From Streptomyces sp. NBC_00247 (GTDB lineage: Bacteria > Actinomycetota > Actinomycetes > Streptomycetales > Streptomycetaceae), in NCBI RefSeq assembly GCF_036188265.1, contig NZ_CP108093.1, forward strand, positions 930,001 through 994,000: a stretch of 64,000 bases of DNA, written 5' to 3'. The notes beneath the pieces are model-generated. The model searched no databases. It was not told where the DNA came from and worked only from the letters and a program-made list of their open reading frames with translations. The translations under genes were made by a program, and so were the position numbers. How positions within the stretch are numbered: the first letter of the stretch is position 1; every line of letters starts with the position of its first letter. Below, piece after piece: positions 19,055-27,478 of this stretch.

Positions 19055-20530
19055 TCAGGCGGGCCCGACGGCGGGTTCGGCTCCGGCCGGTTCCGCCGCA
19101 CCGGCGGCCTGCTGCCCGATGATCTCGATCCCCGGCGCCACGGGCTCCGCCGGCCCGTCCCCCGCCGCCCCGGCCCCGTCGGGCGCGCGCTGGGCCCGGA
19201 TGACGTCGCGGTACCAGGCGTAGGACTCCTTCGGGGTCCGGCGCAGGGTCTCGTAGTCGATGTGGACGAGCCCGAAGCGCTTGCTGGCCCCTTCGGTCCA
19301 CTCGACGTTGTCGGTCAGCGACCAGGTGAAGTAGCCACGCACGTCCACGCCTTCACCGATCGCGGCGTGCAGGGCGCCCAAGTGGCCTTCCAGGAAGGCG
19401 ATCCGGCGGCTGTCGCTGACGGCGTCGTCCACCGCGCAGCCGTTCTCGGTGATGTAGAGCGGCGGCAGCCGGTCGCCGTAGCGGGCGCGGAGCCCGACGA
19501 GGGTCTCGCGCAGTCCGTCCGGGACGACGGGCCAGCCGAAGTCCGTCTTCTCGTATCCCTCGATCTCCCTGATGCCGAAGGGGAGTTCGGCGGGAATGTC
19601 GAACCCGGCGAAGGATTCGAGCACCTCCGGCCGACGGGGCGCGCCGACGAGAGTGGGGTTGTAATAGTTGACGCCGTACCAGTCCAGCGGGGTGGAGATG
19701 GTCTTCAGGTCGTCGGCGACCGGGCCCGGCATCAGGGCGGCGAATCCCTCGTCGGGGTAGCGGCCGGCGAGCAGCGGGTCGGCGAAGAGCCAGTTGGTGA
19801 GGGTGTCGTACAGCCCGGCCGCGTCCCGGTCCTCGTCCGAGTCGCCGGCCGTCCAGACGGGGCTGTGCGAGACGGCGATCCCGATGTTGGCGGCCCCGGC
19901 GGCGCGCAGCGCCCGGACGGCCAGTCCGTGGGCGAGGAGCTGGTGGTGGGCGGCGGGCAGGGCGTCGAAGAGCAGGGTGCGGCCGGGTGCGTGCTCCCCG
20001 AGGGCGTAGCCCAGCAGGGTCACCTCGGCGGGCTCGTTGATGGTGATCCACATGGGGACGCGGTCGGCGAGCCGTTCGGCGACGATGCCCGCGTACTCGG
20101 CGAAGCGGTAGGCGGTGTCGCGGTTGAGCCAGCCGCCCTCCTCGTCCAGCGGCAGGGGGGTGTCCCAGTGGTAGAGCGTCGGTGCCGGGGTGATGCCCCG
20201 GGCGCAGAGTTCGTCGACGAGCCGGTCGTAGAAGTCGAGTCCGGCCGGGTTGACCGCGCCACTGCCGCCGGGCACCACGCGGGGCCAGCTGATGGAGAAG
20301 CGGAAGGCGTCGGCGCCGAGCCCGGCCAGGAGGCCGACGTCCTCGCGCCAGTGTTCGAGGAAACCGGTCCCCCGGGTGGTGTCCGTACCGTCCTTGATGC
20401 GGCCGGGCACGGCGGCGAAGGCGTCCCAGCCGGAGAGGCCCTTCCCGTCGGCGTCGACGGCTCCCTCGGTCTGGAACGCGGAGGCGGAGGCTCCCCAGAG
20501 GAAGCCCGGCGGGAACTTCGGAACGGTCAT
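19055..20530 (-). CDS. GH1 family beta-glucosidase
   Basis: The 491-residue enzyme is a GH1 TIM-barrel hydrolase. Seen in order are FPPGFLWGASASAFQTEGA (residues 6-24, the family N-terminal signature), FRFSISWPRV, TLYHWDTPLPL, TINEPAE (acid/base Glu near 167) and YITENGC (nucleophile Glu near 362). The C-terminal 30 residues after SYAWYRDVIRAQ are an Ala/Pro/Gly-rich tail. ATG 20530 is chosen because ggagg lies five bases before it; ATG 20542 is rejected because that site would fall inside the gene. It is cytoplasmic and hydrolyses beta-glucosides or similar. Confidence 0.95.
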   Translation of the reverse strand: MTVPKFPPGFLWGASASAFQTEGAVDADGKGLSGWDAFAAVPGRIKDGTDTTRGTGFLEHWREDVGLLAGLGADAFRFSISWPRVVPGGSGAVNPAGLDFYDRLVDELCARGITPAPTLYHWDTPLPLDEEGGWLNRDTAYRFAEYAGIVAERLADRVPMWITINEPAEVTLLGYALGEHAPGRTLLFDALPAAHHQLLAHGLAVRALRAAGAANIGIAVSHSPVWTAGDSDEDRDAAGLYDTLTNWLFADPLLAGRYPDEGFAALMPGPVADDLKTISTPLDWYGVNYYNPTLVGAPRRPEVLESFAGFDIPAELPFGIREIEGYEKTDFGWPVVPDGLRETLVGLRARYGDRLPPLYITENGCAVDDAVSDSRRIAFLEGHLGALHAAIGEGVDVRGYFTWSLTDNVEWTEGASKRFGLVHIDYETLRRTPKESYAWYRDVIRAQRAPDGAGAAGDGPAEPVAPGIEIIGQQAAGAAEPAGAEPAVGPA

Positions 20531-20608
20531 TTCGGCCTCCATCAGCCGTACGTCGGCGTACGTATGAGCAGGATCGGGCAGGGCAATGATCAGAGCAGAC
20601 CTTAAGGG

Positions 20609-20644
20609 GTGTTCCGTACTCCTGTGCGCGCATGCACGGAACAC
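20609..20644. promoter_or_regulatory. Inverted repeat between bgl and treZ
   Basis: GTGTTCCGT (20609-20617) and ACGGAACAC (20636-20644) are exact inverted repeats with an 18-base spacer in the 265-base gap between the divergent GH1 and treZ genes. It could be an operator or a weak hairpin. It does not look like the short palindromes of known LacI-type sugar operators. Confidence 0.35.
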
Positions 20645-20795
20645 GGGACATCTCTTCGGTCGCCCGTCGTGGAACCGGTCCAGTATTCCGGGGCGGGCGC
20701 AGGACTTCAGCCGATCATGGAAGCCGGTCCGGACTTCCCTCCGGCACATCCGGCTATTCATACGAATCACTGACACGACTGACGGGGAGTGGCGG

Positions 20796-22556
20796 ATGCG
20801 GTTCGAGGTGTGGGCCCCCGGGGCGGGGTCGGTCGGTCTCCGGCTGTCCGGCACACGGCAGGCGATGGGACGCGACGAGTCCCGTGCGGGGTGGTGGACG
20901 GCGGAGGCGGACGCGGCCGACGGTGACCTCTACGGCTTCTCGGTGGACGAGGGGCCACCGCTCCCCGATCCGCGCTCCCGCCGCCAGCCGGACGGGCCGC
21001 ACGGGCTGAGCGCGGTGGTCGACCAGGACGCGCACGTCTGGCGGAGCGACTGGCCCGGACGCGGGCTGCCGGGCGGCGTGCTGTACGAGCTCCACGTCGG
21101 TACGTACACCGGCGAGGGCACCTTCGACGCGGCGGCGCGCCGGCTCGGCCATCTGGCGGAACTCGGCGTCACCCACGTGTCGCTGATGCCGGTCTGTCCG
21201 TTCCCCGGCACCCACGGCTGGGGGTACGAGGGCGTGTCGCTCTGGGCCGTCCACGAGCCGTACGGCGGCCCGGCGGGGCTGAAGCGGTTCGTGGACACCG
21301 CGCACGGGCTGGGCCTCGCGGTCCTGCTGGACGTCGTCCACAACCACCTGGGCCCGTCCGGCAACTACCTCCCGGCCTTCGGCCCGTACTTCACCGAGAC
21401 GCACCACACCCCGTGGGGCGCGGCGGTCAATCTGGACGCGCCGGGTTCGGACGAGGTGCGCGCGTATCTGCTGGGCAGCGCGCTGGCCTGGCTGCGCGAC
21501 TACCGTCTCGACGGGCTGCGGCTGGACGCGGTGCACGCGCTCGCCGACACCCGGGCGCTGACGTATCTGGAGGAACTGGCGGCCGGGGTGGACGCCCTGT
21601 CGGCCGAGGTGGGCAGGCCGCTGACGCTGATCGCCGAGTCCGACCTCTGCGACCCCCGTACGACGACCCCGCGCGCGGCGGGCGGCCTGGGGCTGCACGC
21701 CCAGTGGAACGACGACTTCCATCACGCCCTGCACACCGCCCTGACGGGCGAGGCGCAGGGCTATTACGCCGATTTCGCCACCGCACCGCTGGCCGGGCTG
21801 GCGAAGACGGTGACCCGTGCCTTCTTCCACGACGGCACGTACTCCAGTTTCCGGGGGCGGTCGCACGGCCGCCGGGTCGACGTCACCCGCACCCCCGCCC
21901 ACCGCTTCGTCGGGTACGCCCAGACGCACGACCAGATCGGCAACCGGGCCCTCGGCGACCGGCTCGCCGCCGCCCTCTCCCCCGGCCTCCTCGCGTGCGC
22001 GGCGGCGCTGGTGCTGACCGGCCCGTTCACCCCGATGCTCTTCATGGGCGAGGAGTGGGGGGCGCGGACCCCCTGGCAGTTCTTCACCGACCACACCGAT
22101 CCGGAGCTGGCCGAGGCGGTACGCGACGGCAGGCGGCGGGAGTTCGGGGCGCACGGCTGGGCCGAGGAGGACATCCCGGACCCGCAGGACCCGGCCACCC
22201 GCGCACGCTCCTGCCTGGACTGGAGCGAACCGGAGCGCGCACCGCACGACCGGCTGCACGCCTGGTACCGGGAGCTGATCGCGCTCCGCCGGTCCGTACC
22301 CGATCTGCACGACCCGGACCTCGCCTCGGTGAAGGTCGCCTTCGACGAGGAGGCCCGGTGGCTGGCGCTGCGCCGGGGCGACGTGCGGATCGCGGTCAAC
22401 CTCGCCGGCCGGCCCGCCGCCGTCCCGCTGGGCGGCGGACGGCACCGGGCCGCAGCCGGGCGGGTGCTGGCGGCCTGGGAGCCGGTGGAGGCCCCGGGCG
22501 CGGACGGCCTGCTGCGACTGCCGGCCGAGTCGTGCGTGGTGCTGGCGGACGGGTGA
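20796..22556 (+). CDS. treZ: Malto-oligosyltrehalose trehalohydrolase
   Basis: The 586-residue GH13 enzyme cuts trehalose from the maltooligosyl-trehalose made by TreY. It begins MRFEVWAPGAGSVGLRLSG (an N-terminal carbohydrate-binding beta domain), then GVLYELHVGTYTGEGTFDAA, DVVHNHLGPSGNY, DGLRLDAVHAL (nucleophile Asp near 244), LIAESDL (Glu near 280) and AQTHDQIGNRALGDR near 375. ATG 20796 follows gggag at a slightly long distance and gives the family N-terminus; the longer upstream frame is not conserved. It completes the glgX-treY-treZ path although it is 6.5 kb from treY. Confidence 0.96.
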   Translation: MRFEVWAPGAGSVGLRLSGTRQAMGRDESRAGWWTAEADAADGDLYGFSVDEGPPLPDPRSRRQPDGPHGLSAVVDQDAHVWRSDWPGRGLPGGVLYELHVGTYTGEGTFDAAARRLGHLAELGVTHVSLMPVCPFPGTHGWGYEGVSLWAVHEPYGGPAGLKRFVDTAHGLGLAVLLDVVHNHLGPSGNYLPAFGPYFTETHHTPWGAAVNLDAPGSDEVRAYLLGSALAWLRDYRLDGLRLDAVHALADTRALTYLEELAAGVDALSAEVGRPLTLIAESDLCDPRTTTPRAAGGLGLHAQWNDDFHHALHTALTGEAQGYYADFATAPLAGLAKTVTRAFFHDGTYSSFRGRSHGRRVDVTRTPAHRFVGYAQTHDQIGNRALGDRLAAALSPGLLACAAALVLTGPFTPMLFMGEEWGARTPWQFFTDHTDPELAEAVRDGRRREFGAHGWAEEDIPDPQDPATRARSCLDWSEPERAPHDRLHAWYRELIALRRSVPDLHDPDLASVKVAFDEEARWLALRRGDVRIAVNLAGRPAAVPLGGGRHRAAAGRVLAAWEPVEAPGADGLLRLPAESCVVLADG

Positions 22557-22676
22557 CCCGGTGGGCGGGACGCCCGGTCGGGTGGCCGAGCCGGTGGGAC
22601 CGGCTGGTCGGAGGGTGGCGAGGCGGTGGGACCGGCTGGTCGGGGCCCTGCGCGGGGCGTCGGGTACGGGCCGGGG

Positions 22677-23528
22677 TCAGCCGGTGCCCTCGTAGGCGGT
22701 GACCTTGTCGGCGACCGCGTCCTGCAGTGGCCCGAGGCGGTCGACCAGCTGCTGGAGGTCGGCGCTGCGGCCGTCCGCCCACTGCCCCATGCCGACCGTC
22801 ATCACGCGGGCGTAGCCGCTGAACGCCTGCACCAGTGCGCTGTCCGCGGGCAGGGTGGGCAGGCCCGATCCGGGCGGCGGGGCCTGCGCGGCGACCTGGT
22901 AGTCGTCGAAGGCCGCGGAAAGCCTGGTGACCACCTTCACCGTGTCCAGTGGGTCCTTCATCGTGAACACGGCCAGGTTGAACTGGTTGTCCTGGTCGTC
23001 CTTGTAGAGCGCGACCTGCTCGCCCACGCAACCCGCCCCGGCCTCGATCAGGGCGGCGAGACGGGCTCCGACCTCGCCCGGCTCCGTGCAGGAGTCCACC
23101 ACGGACGCGCCCACCCTGGTGAAGGTGGTTCCGGACGCGCCCGCGACCTCCGCCGGGAAGACGTCGGCGAGCGGGATCATCGGCCGTTCACCGGCGGCCG
23201 TGCCGGCTCCCGGCCGCCCCGAGGCGGCGGCCGGCGCGGAGACGGACACGGGGGGCGGGGCAAAGGACGGTGCGGACGCCGTCGCCGTGGTCGCACCGGA
23301 TTCGGGGTCGTCGTCCGCCCCGCCCGTCAGCGTGACGACGCCGAACGCGGCACCCGCCGCGAGCAGCGCGAGTGCCAGGTTCCGGGGCCACACCCGGGCC
23401 GACTCGGGCTCGGGGGCCCCGGGGCCGCCCTGGGCGGTGTCCGGGTGGGAGTACTCGTCGACCAGGGACTTCCACCGGTCGTCGAGGGAACTGCCGGAAT
23501 CCGCGGGTCTCTCATCGTCGTGCGACAT
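22677..23528 (-). CDS. Membrane-anchored protein of unknown function
   Basis: This 283-residue protein has a cytoplasmic N-terminus of about 50 residues (SLDDRWKSLVDEYSHPD), one membrane segment (NLALALLAAGAAFGVVTLTG, about residues 50-69), an Ala/Pro/Ser linker, and an extracellular domain from about residue 118. The outer domain has three cysteines and a strand-rich middle (NQFNLAVFTMKDPLDTVKVV) ending in a helical tail. I recognise no named family; it resembles conserved Streptomyces membrane hypotheticals. ATG start at 23528. Confidence 0.8.
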   Translation of the reverse strand: MSHDDERPADSGSSLDDRWKSLVDEYSHPDTAQGGPGAPEPESARVWPRNLALALLAAGAAFGVVTLTGGADDDPESGATTATASAPSFAPPPVSVSAPAAASGRPGAGTAAGERPMIPLADVFPAEVAGASGTTFTRVGASVVDSCTEPGEVGARLAALIEAGAGCVGEQVALYKDDQDNQFNLAVFTMKDPLDTVKVVTRLSAAFDDYQVAAQAPPPGSGLPTLPADSALVQAFSGYARVMTVGMGQWADGRSADLQQLVDRLGPLQDAVADKVTAYEGTG

Positions 23529-23648
23529 GCGCGCACCCTAAGTGATCGCCACGGCCGGCGACCCGGCGGGCCCCGGCTTGACCACGCTCGGGGCCCGCCG
23601 GCGAACACGACCTGCCGCACACCGCGTTCAGGCCCCTTCCGGCACCGG

Positions 23649-24776
23649 CTATCCGACGATCGCCAGCTCCCGGGCGGTGGAGTTGAGGCGCCGCCCGCCG
23701 TCCTCGGTGACGGTCACGATGTCCTCGATGCGCACCCCGAACCGCCCCGGGAGATAGATCCCCGGCTCCACCGAGAAGCACATCCCCGGCACCAGCGGCT
23801 GCTCCTCGCCCTCGATCATGTAGGGCGGTTCGTGGGTGGTGACCCCGATGCCGTGGCCGGTGCGGTGGATGAACCGGTCGCCGTAGCCGAACTCGGTGAT
23901 GACCGCGCGCGCCGCCCGGTCGACGTCCTGGCAGGCGGCTCCGGGCCGCACGGCCGCGCACCCCGCCGCCTGGGCCTCGCGCACCACGTCGTGGACCCGC
24001 TGCTCCTCGGCGGTGGGCTCGCCGACGTGGACCGTACGGGAGGTGTCGGAGCCGTAGCCGTACCGCAGGCCGCCGAAGTCGAGGACCACCATGTCGCCGT
24101 GCTCGATGACCCGGTCCCCGGCCTCGTGGTGCGGGTTGGCGCCGTTCGGCCCGGAGCCGACGATGGCGAAGTCCACCTGCGAGTGGCCGAATCCGATGAG
24201 CAGCTCCGCCAGGTCCGCCGAGACTTCGGTCTCCCGCCGCCCGGCGAAGGGAACCTTCAGGATCTCCTCGTACGTGGCGTCGGCCGCCGCGCCCGCCGCC
24301 GCGAGACGCTCCAGCTCGGCCGCGTCCTTGACCGCCCTCAGCATCGGCAGCACCTGGGTGAGCGAGGCGTAGGAGGTGCCGGGCAGCAGTTGCTGGAGCC
24401 CGAGCAGGTGCATGGCCCAGGCGTTGTCGCTGATTCCGTACCGGCCCGCCGCGTCGAGGAGCGGGGCGGCCACCTCGTACGGGTTCCTGGCGTCGGTCCA
24501 GTCGCGCAACGACAGGGCGGGGGCACCGATCGCCGCCTCGGCGTCGGGCGCCTCCAGGGTCGGTACGACCAGCACCGGTTCCTGACCGGGCGTCAGCACG
24601 AGAAGGGTGAGGCGCTCGGTGCTGACGGGCTGGTAGCCGGTCAGGTGCACGAGGTCCGGGCCGGGCGCCACCAGGACGCCGGCCAGCCCGGCCCCGGCGG
24701 CGGAGTCGGCCGCACGGGCCATCCGGGCCCGGTAGACGTCGGCGGTGAAGGGCTCGGGCGGGGTGGGGCTGGTCAT
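23649..24776 (-). CDS. M24 family Xaa-Pro peptidase (aminopeptidase P-like)
   Basis: The 375-residue metallopeptidase has a creatinase-like N-terminal domain followed by the pita-bread catalytic domain. All five metal ligands are visible in VVLDFGG, GSDTSRTV, HRTGHGIG, FSVEPGIY and VRIEDI, matching two-metal M24 peptidases that remove an N-terminal residue before proline. ATG 24776 is chosen because ggagg lies six bases before it; the longer frame upstream is low-complexity. It is cytoplasmic, and the N-terminal pattern LAGVLVAPGPDLVHLTGY is typical of proline dipeptidase-like enzymes. Confidence 0.93.
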   Translation of the reverse strand: MTSPTPPEPFTADVYRARMARAADSAAGAGLAGVLVAPGPDLVHLTGYQPVSTERLTLLVLTPGQEPVLVVPTLEAPDAEAAIGAPALSLRDWTDARNPYEVAAPLLDAAGRYGISDNAWAMHLLGLQQLLPGTSYASLTQVLPMLRAVKDAAELERLAAAGAAADATYEEILKVPFAGRRETEVSADLAELLIGFGHSQVDFAIVGSGPNGANPHHEAGDRVIEHGDMVVLDFGGLRYGYGSDTSRTVHVGEPTAEEQRVHDVVREAQAAGCAAVRPGAACQDVDRAARAVITEFGYGDRFIHRTGHGIGVTTHEPPYMIEGEEQPLVPGMCFSVEPGIYLPGRFGVRIEDIVTVTEDGGRRLNSTARELAIVG

Positions 24777-25083
24777 GCGGGCCTCCAGAGATGCTGCCGG
24801 TACGGCTGCCGGTTCCGGCGCACCACTGAGCGCGCCGCACGGAGCATCCTGCCGCCGCCCGCCGCGGGACGCGAGCGCCGGACGGGCGTGGCGGGACGGT
24901 TGGTACGGCGGGGCGGGGCGCGGCGGGACGGGCCCCGGGCGGGCACGGCGGTACGCGGCGCGGCGGGGCGACTCCGGGGTGCCATGATCGGGAAAGGGGT
25001 TGCCGGGCCGCCGCGCCTCCTGCTTCCCTACCGGGGCGCGTGTACGAGCCCGACGCGCCCCGACCCCCTGAGCAAGGACCCCC
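24777..25083. other. Intergenic gap with no gene seen
   Basis: These 307 bases lie between divergent genes. They are very GC-rich, and the open frames read as low-complexity Arg/Gly/Pro. An aagga ribosome site sits just before the 25084 gene. Promoters must lie here but I cannot identify them. Confidence 0.4.
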
Positions 25084-26055
25084 ATGAAGCCGGGATACGC
25101 CGTACGCGCCCCTCGCCGATCCGAACTCACCGAGATCCTCGACGCCGTGAACGCGGCCGGCCGGGCCGGGGACCCGACGGCGGCGGCCCAGACCGTCGAC
25201 GAGTACCTGCGCGTCTGGTCGCGTCTCGACACCGGGCGGGACGCGTGGATCGTGACCGGGCCCGGCGGGGAGGTCGCGGGCTACGGACATGTGACCGCCG
25301 AGACGGGCGAGGGCCGCGTCCACGCCGACGCGTACACGCATCCCGGTCATGAGGGCGCGGGCATCGGCACCCGGCTGCTGGAACTGGCGGAGACCCGCGC
25401 CGCCGAGCTGGCGACCACTGCCGGACAAGACCTCTCCCTGTACAACTACGTCTATCTCGGAGGCGATTCGGAACGGCTGCTGCGCGCCCGCGGCTACCGC
25501 TGTACACGGGTCCACCAGCGCATGTCCATCGCGCTGGACGGGCCGCTCGCCGCCCCGGTGTGGGCCGACGGGGTCACCCTGCGGCCCTGCACCGGAACGG
25601 CCGAGGACCTGCGGGCGGTGCACGCCTGCGTGGAGGACGCGTTCGGCGACCGCTGGGGCGGCGAGCCCCGCCCGTACGACGTCTGGGCCGACGACCTGCT
25701 GTACGACGGGTTCGACCCGTCGCTCTGGCTGCTCGCGGAACGCGCGGGCCGGATCGCGGGCGCGGCACTGTGCCGGTTCCGCGACGTACGGGGCGAACTC
25801 GCGGGCGAGGTCGGCCAGTTGGCGGTGGGCAGGGAGGACCGCCGCCTCGGCATCGGGCGGTCCCTGCTGCTCAGCTCCTTCGCGCTCTTCGCCGAGCGCG
25901 GCGCTCCCTCGGTCGGGCTGGACGTCGACAGCGAGAGCCTGACGGGCGCGCACCTCCTCTACGCGCGGGCGGGAATGACGGTCACGGTCTCCATCGGCCG
26001 CTTCGAACGCGAGGTGTCCGGCGCGACCGCGGACGGCGCCCGCACGCGGGGCTGA
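25084..26055 (+). CDS. Tandem GNAT acetyltransferase
   Basis: This 323-residue protein consists of two GNAT modules, like mycothiol synthase. The first has HPGHEGAGIGTRLLELAE near residues 90-107 as its acetyl-CoA loop, followed by YLGGDSERLLRARGY. The second has VGREDRRLGIGRSLLLSSF (about residues 255-273) and LLYARAGMTV. In such pairs usually only one half is active. ATG 25084 follows caaggacccc. MshD itself is usually somewhat shorter and has a specific context, so I do not assign mycothiol synthesis. Substrate unknown. Confidence 0.9.
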   Translation: MKPGYAVRAPRRSELTEILDAVNAAGRAGDPTAAAQTVDEYLRVWSRLDTGRDAWIVTGPGGEVAGYGHVTAETGEGRVHADAYTHPGHEGAGIGTRLLELAETRAAELATTAGQDLSLYNYVYLGGDSERLLRARGYRCTRVHQRMSIALDGPLAAPVWADGVTLRPCTGTAEDLRAVHACVEDAFGDRWGGEPRPYDVWADDLLYDGFDPSLWLLAERAGRIAGAALCRFRDVRGELAGEVGQLAVGREDRRLGIGRSLLLSSFALFAERGAPSVGLDVDSESLTGAHLLYARAGMTVTVSIGRFEREVSGATADGARTRG

Positions 26056-26126
26056 GCGGGGCGGGCGCCACACCGGCGGCGCACCCCGGTCGGGTCGGGG
26101 CTCCCCGGCGTGGTCACGGGGGCCGG

Positions 26127-26783
26127 TCACGACGGCCGGACGACCAGGTCGGCGCGGTCGCGTCCGGCCTCGACCAGCCGGGCGTTCGCCTCGTCCGAGT
26201 CCGCGACCCACCGCTCGGCGTCCGGCCTCGGCCTGCCGAAACGGACGTGCCGGTCCACCAGCCTCCGCACGCGCAGGTCCGGGTCGATCTCCACGTACCA
26301 GACCTCGTCGAGCAGCCCGCGCACCGGCGCCCAGGGCCCGTCGTCGTGGAGGAGGTAGTTCCCCTCCGTGACGACGAGCGACGTGCCCGGTTCCACCGCC
26401 ACCGACCCGGCGATCGGCTCTTCCAGGGCGCGGTCGAAGGCGGGGGCGTAGACCGTCTCGCCGCTGTCCGTCGCGTGCCGGTCCGTACCGGGCTCGCGCA
26501 GCCGTCGCAGCAGTGCGGTGTATCCGGCGGCGTCGAAGGTGTCCGGCGCGCCCTTGCGGGCGGCTCGCCCGAGGCGTTCGAGCTCGGCGCCGGCGAGGTG
26601 GAAGCCGTCCATGGGGACGAGTACGGCGGTACCGTCCAGGGCCTCCACCAGGGCAGCGGCGAGGGTCGACTTCCCGGCACCGGGCGGCCCGGCGATCCCC
26701 AGGATCCGGCGTCGGCCGGGGACGACGAGCGCCCGGGCGCGGGCGGTGAGCGGGGCGAGGTCGTACGAGTCCATACGGGGCAT
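26127..26783 (-). CDS. P-loop nucleoside/pantothenate-kinase-like protein
   Basis: The 218-residue protein has a Walker A loop ILGIAGPPGAGKSTLAAAL (about residues 27-45), then VLVPMDGFHLAG, which resembles the D-G-F-H substrate site of uridine and pantothenate kinases. TEGNYLLHDDGPW (about 138-150) and RLVDRHVRFGRP (about 175-186) complete the uridine-kinase-like lid region. Such proteins phosphorylate a small nucleoside or sugar-like substrate in the cytoplasm. ATG 26783 is used; ATG 26774 is possible. It converges with the 25084 gene across 71 bases. Confidence 0.88.
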   Translation of the reverse strand: MPRMDSYDLAPLTARARALVVPGRRRILGIAGPPGAGKSTLAAALVEALDGTAVLVPMDGFHLAGAELERLGRAARKGAPDTFDAAGYTALLRRLREPGTDRHATDSGETVYAPAFDRALEEPIAGSVAVEPGTSLVVTEGNYLLHDDGPWAPVRGLLDEVWYVEIDPDLRVRRLVDRHVRFGRPRPDAERWVADSDEANARLVEAGRDRADLVVRPS

Positions 26784-26848
26784 TCTGCTGGTCCGCGCGG
26801 CATCTCAGTAGGGTGGCGTGGGACCGCCGCCATGCACGAGGAGCCGAA

Positions 26849-27241
26849 ATGCCCCACATCGCCCTGACCACCCTGGTCGTCCACGACTACGACGAGGCCA
26901 TCGCCTTCTACCGGGACGCCGTCGGGTTCGAGCTGGCCGAGGACACCGACCGGGGCGACGGGTCCCGGTGGGTCGTCGTCCGTCCGCGCGGTGCCGGTGC
27001 GGCCGGCACCGGCCTGTTGCTGGCCCGCGCGAAGGACGGGGACCAGCGGGCGGCGGTCGGGGCGCAGACGGGCGGCCGGGTCGGGTTCTTCCTGCACACC
27101 GAGGACTTCGCGGGCGACCACGCACGGATGACGGCGGCCGGGGTGCGGTTCCTGGAGGCGCCCCGGCACGAGACGTACGGCTCGGTCGCGGTCTTCGAAG
27201 ACCTGTACGGCAACCGGTGGGACCTTCTCCAGCCCGCGTGA
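26849..27241 (+). CDS. VOC (glyoxalase-like) protein
   Basis: This 130-residue protein is one vicinal-oxygen-chelate domain of two beta-alpha-beta-beta-beta modules. The N-terminus HIALTTLVVHDYDEAIAFYRDAVGF carries the first metal His, and FEDLYGNRWDLLQ at the C-terminus the family Asp/Asn-Arg-Trp-Asp pattern. Members include glyoxalases, dioxygenases and antibiotic-binding proteins. ATG 26849 is chosen because gaggag lies six bases upstream; an earlier GTG at 26813 lacks such a site. Substrate unknown. Confidence 0.9.
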   Translation: MPHIALTTLVVHDYDEAIAFYRDAVGFELAEDTDRGDGSRWVVVRPRGAGAAGTGLLLARAKDGDQRAAVGAQTGGRVGFFLHTEDFAGDHARMTAAGVRFLEAPRHETYGSVAVFEDLYGNRWDLLQPA

Positions 27242-27478
27242 GCGAGCTCCGGCCCGCGTGAGCGAGCGGGGCGGGCGGAATCACCCGTCGCTCGCCCCAC
27301 CCCCGGCCGGTGTCCCGCGGATCGCTCCGCGCGTTCGCCGGACCTTGATAGCGTCGCCCCCACGCGACTGCGGAACGCTCCCCGCCCCGGTCGCCGGCCG
27401 GCCCCGCGCGTCACCGGAACGGGCCTGCGCGCACGCGGGTTCGGGGACGGTCGCCGCAGGACGAAGAGGGCCCCGGGC

